Below are positions 51,668-52,500 of a stretch of DNA of 52,500 nt, piece after piece. Made by a program: the position numbers and the translations under genes. The notes under the pieces were generated by a model. It saw nothing but the letters and a program-made list of their open reading frames with translations, ran no database searches and was not told where the DNA came from. The stretch is from Neocallimastix lanati (nom. inval.) (lineage: Eukaryota > Neocallimastigomycota > Neocallimastigomycetes > Neocallimastigales > Neocallimastigaceae). The stretch is from assembly GCA_016946835.1 (NCBI GenBank), contig JACVTC010000087.1, forward strand, positions 430,001 through 482,500. The letters are read 5' to 3'. How positions within the stretch are numbered: position 1 is the stretch's first letter; each line of letters begins with the position of its first letter.

Positions 51668-52500
51668 AATATATATGAAATTGTATTTCATGTACAATAC
51701 AAATTTATAAATTATTCTTTTTTGACAATTAAAAATACATATACATACTTATATATTTATTTATTTATAAAAGAAAAAAAAAAAAAAATAGCCATATCAC
51801 ACAAAGACCAAATCAAACATAATATATAGATATAAAAAAAAAAAAAAAACTTATAAGTAATTATATACTTTTATAAATATTAAATACTATTTACCGAAGA
51901 CCGAATAAAATTTTTAGTATTATATGAATTAAAAAAAAAAAAAATCTCTATACTATTCTGTTTAATTTTAATTCAATATATATTTGTTAATTCATATGAA
52001 ATCATGGAGAAAGGCTTCAAATATTTTAAATAAATGAAAATGAATAATCTGTCAAATGATTATTTAATATTTAATATTGAAATTATTAAGATTAATATAA
52101 TATTTTATAATATATATAAATTATGTCCTATAATAATAAATAAGTAATATTTGAATAATTAAATAATAAATAATTGAACAATTGAATAATAAAATAATAA
52201 TAAATAAATAATATATATAATCTTTATCATATTTATACATATATAATATTAAAAATATATAAATCTTTATATATATATTATATATATATAATATTAAAAA
52301 TATTTAATATTAATATTATTTATATATATTTATATATATCTATATATATTTTTTGATTTATGTTAATAATGAGTTGAAATATGGATTAACCCTTTAATGA
52401 TATATATTAAGTTTAATTAAAAAATTTGATTTAATATATTAAATAAATAATAGATATAATATATAATATATTTATATATATAAAGTTTCTTCACAATAGT
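50207..52500. other. AT-rich intergenic DNA to the right edge
   Basis: Poly-A (50248-50281), an AAT-type run (50457-50510), (AAAT)n (51607-51665) and many (TA)n tracts. No coding region or structured RNA recognised on either strand. Confidence 0.7.

Overview
The window is nuclear DNA from a very AT-rich protist, most likely a dictyostelid social amoeba (Dictyostelium or a close relative). The support is: long A/T homopolymers and (AAT)n/(TTTA)n microsatellites; Asn-rich and acidic low-complexity stretches in proteins; short AT-rich introns with GTAA(A/T)-type donors; start codons preceded by A runs; and decayed retroelement relics. I cannot fix the species.

Layout. 1-1013: the 3' end of an AP-2 mu adaptin gene (plus strand). 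1014-6310: simple repeats, a duplicated 183-bp unit and a dead Ty1/copia element. 6311-8242: a five-exon RhoGAP gene (minus). 8243-15480: a 7-kb repeat desert with a large minisatellite of about 41-bp units. 15480-19540: a graveyard of Ty3/gypsy-like (minus) and Ty1/copia-like (plus) fragments. About 20294-20740: an isolated GC-rich, hairpin-bearing locus with a tRNA-like B box and a 22-T terminator, a candidate RNA polymerase III transcript of unknown family. 21565-22331: a metallo-beta-lactamase-fold hydrolase (minus). 22630-38707: seven tandem single-exon genes for FrnE/DsbA-like thiol oxidoreductases, all minus strand and all 234 aa. 40600-42060: a probable ankyrin-repeat pseudogene. 42660-43290: a broken gag-like reading frame. 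44644-46575: a DHHC palmitoyltransferase (minus, three exons). 49259-50206: elongin C (minus, three exons). The rest is AT-rich intergenic DNA.

The most interesting system is the FrnE-like array. Six copies keep both a CPYC active site and a C-terminal CX4C motif. The copy next to the hydrolase has lost one cysteine of each pair. Six of the seven upstream regions carry the same sparse motif set: paired (T/A)TCCG boxes and a near-palindrome TTGCTAAGCAA, with a TATA-like box near the gene in five of them. This looks like a co-regulated, recently expanded thiol-redox family. Copies 4 and 6 also share promoter DNA, and copies 5 and 7 share an identical coding tract, so duplication and gene conversion are still shuffling the array.

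Exon structures were derived by hand from splice-site and reading-frame agreement. Family assignments rest on motif recognition only; no database search was run.
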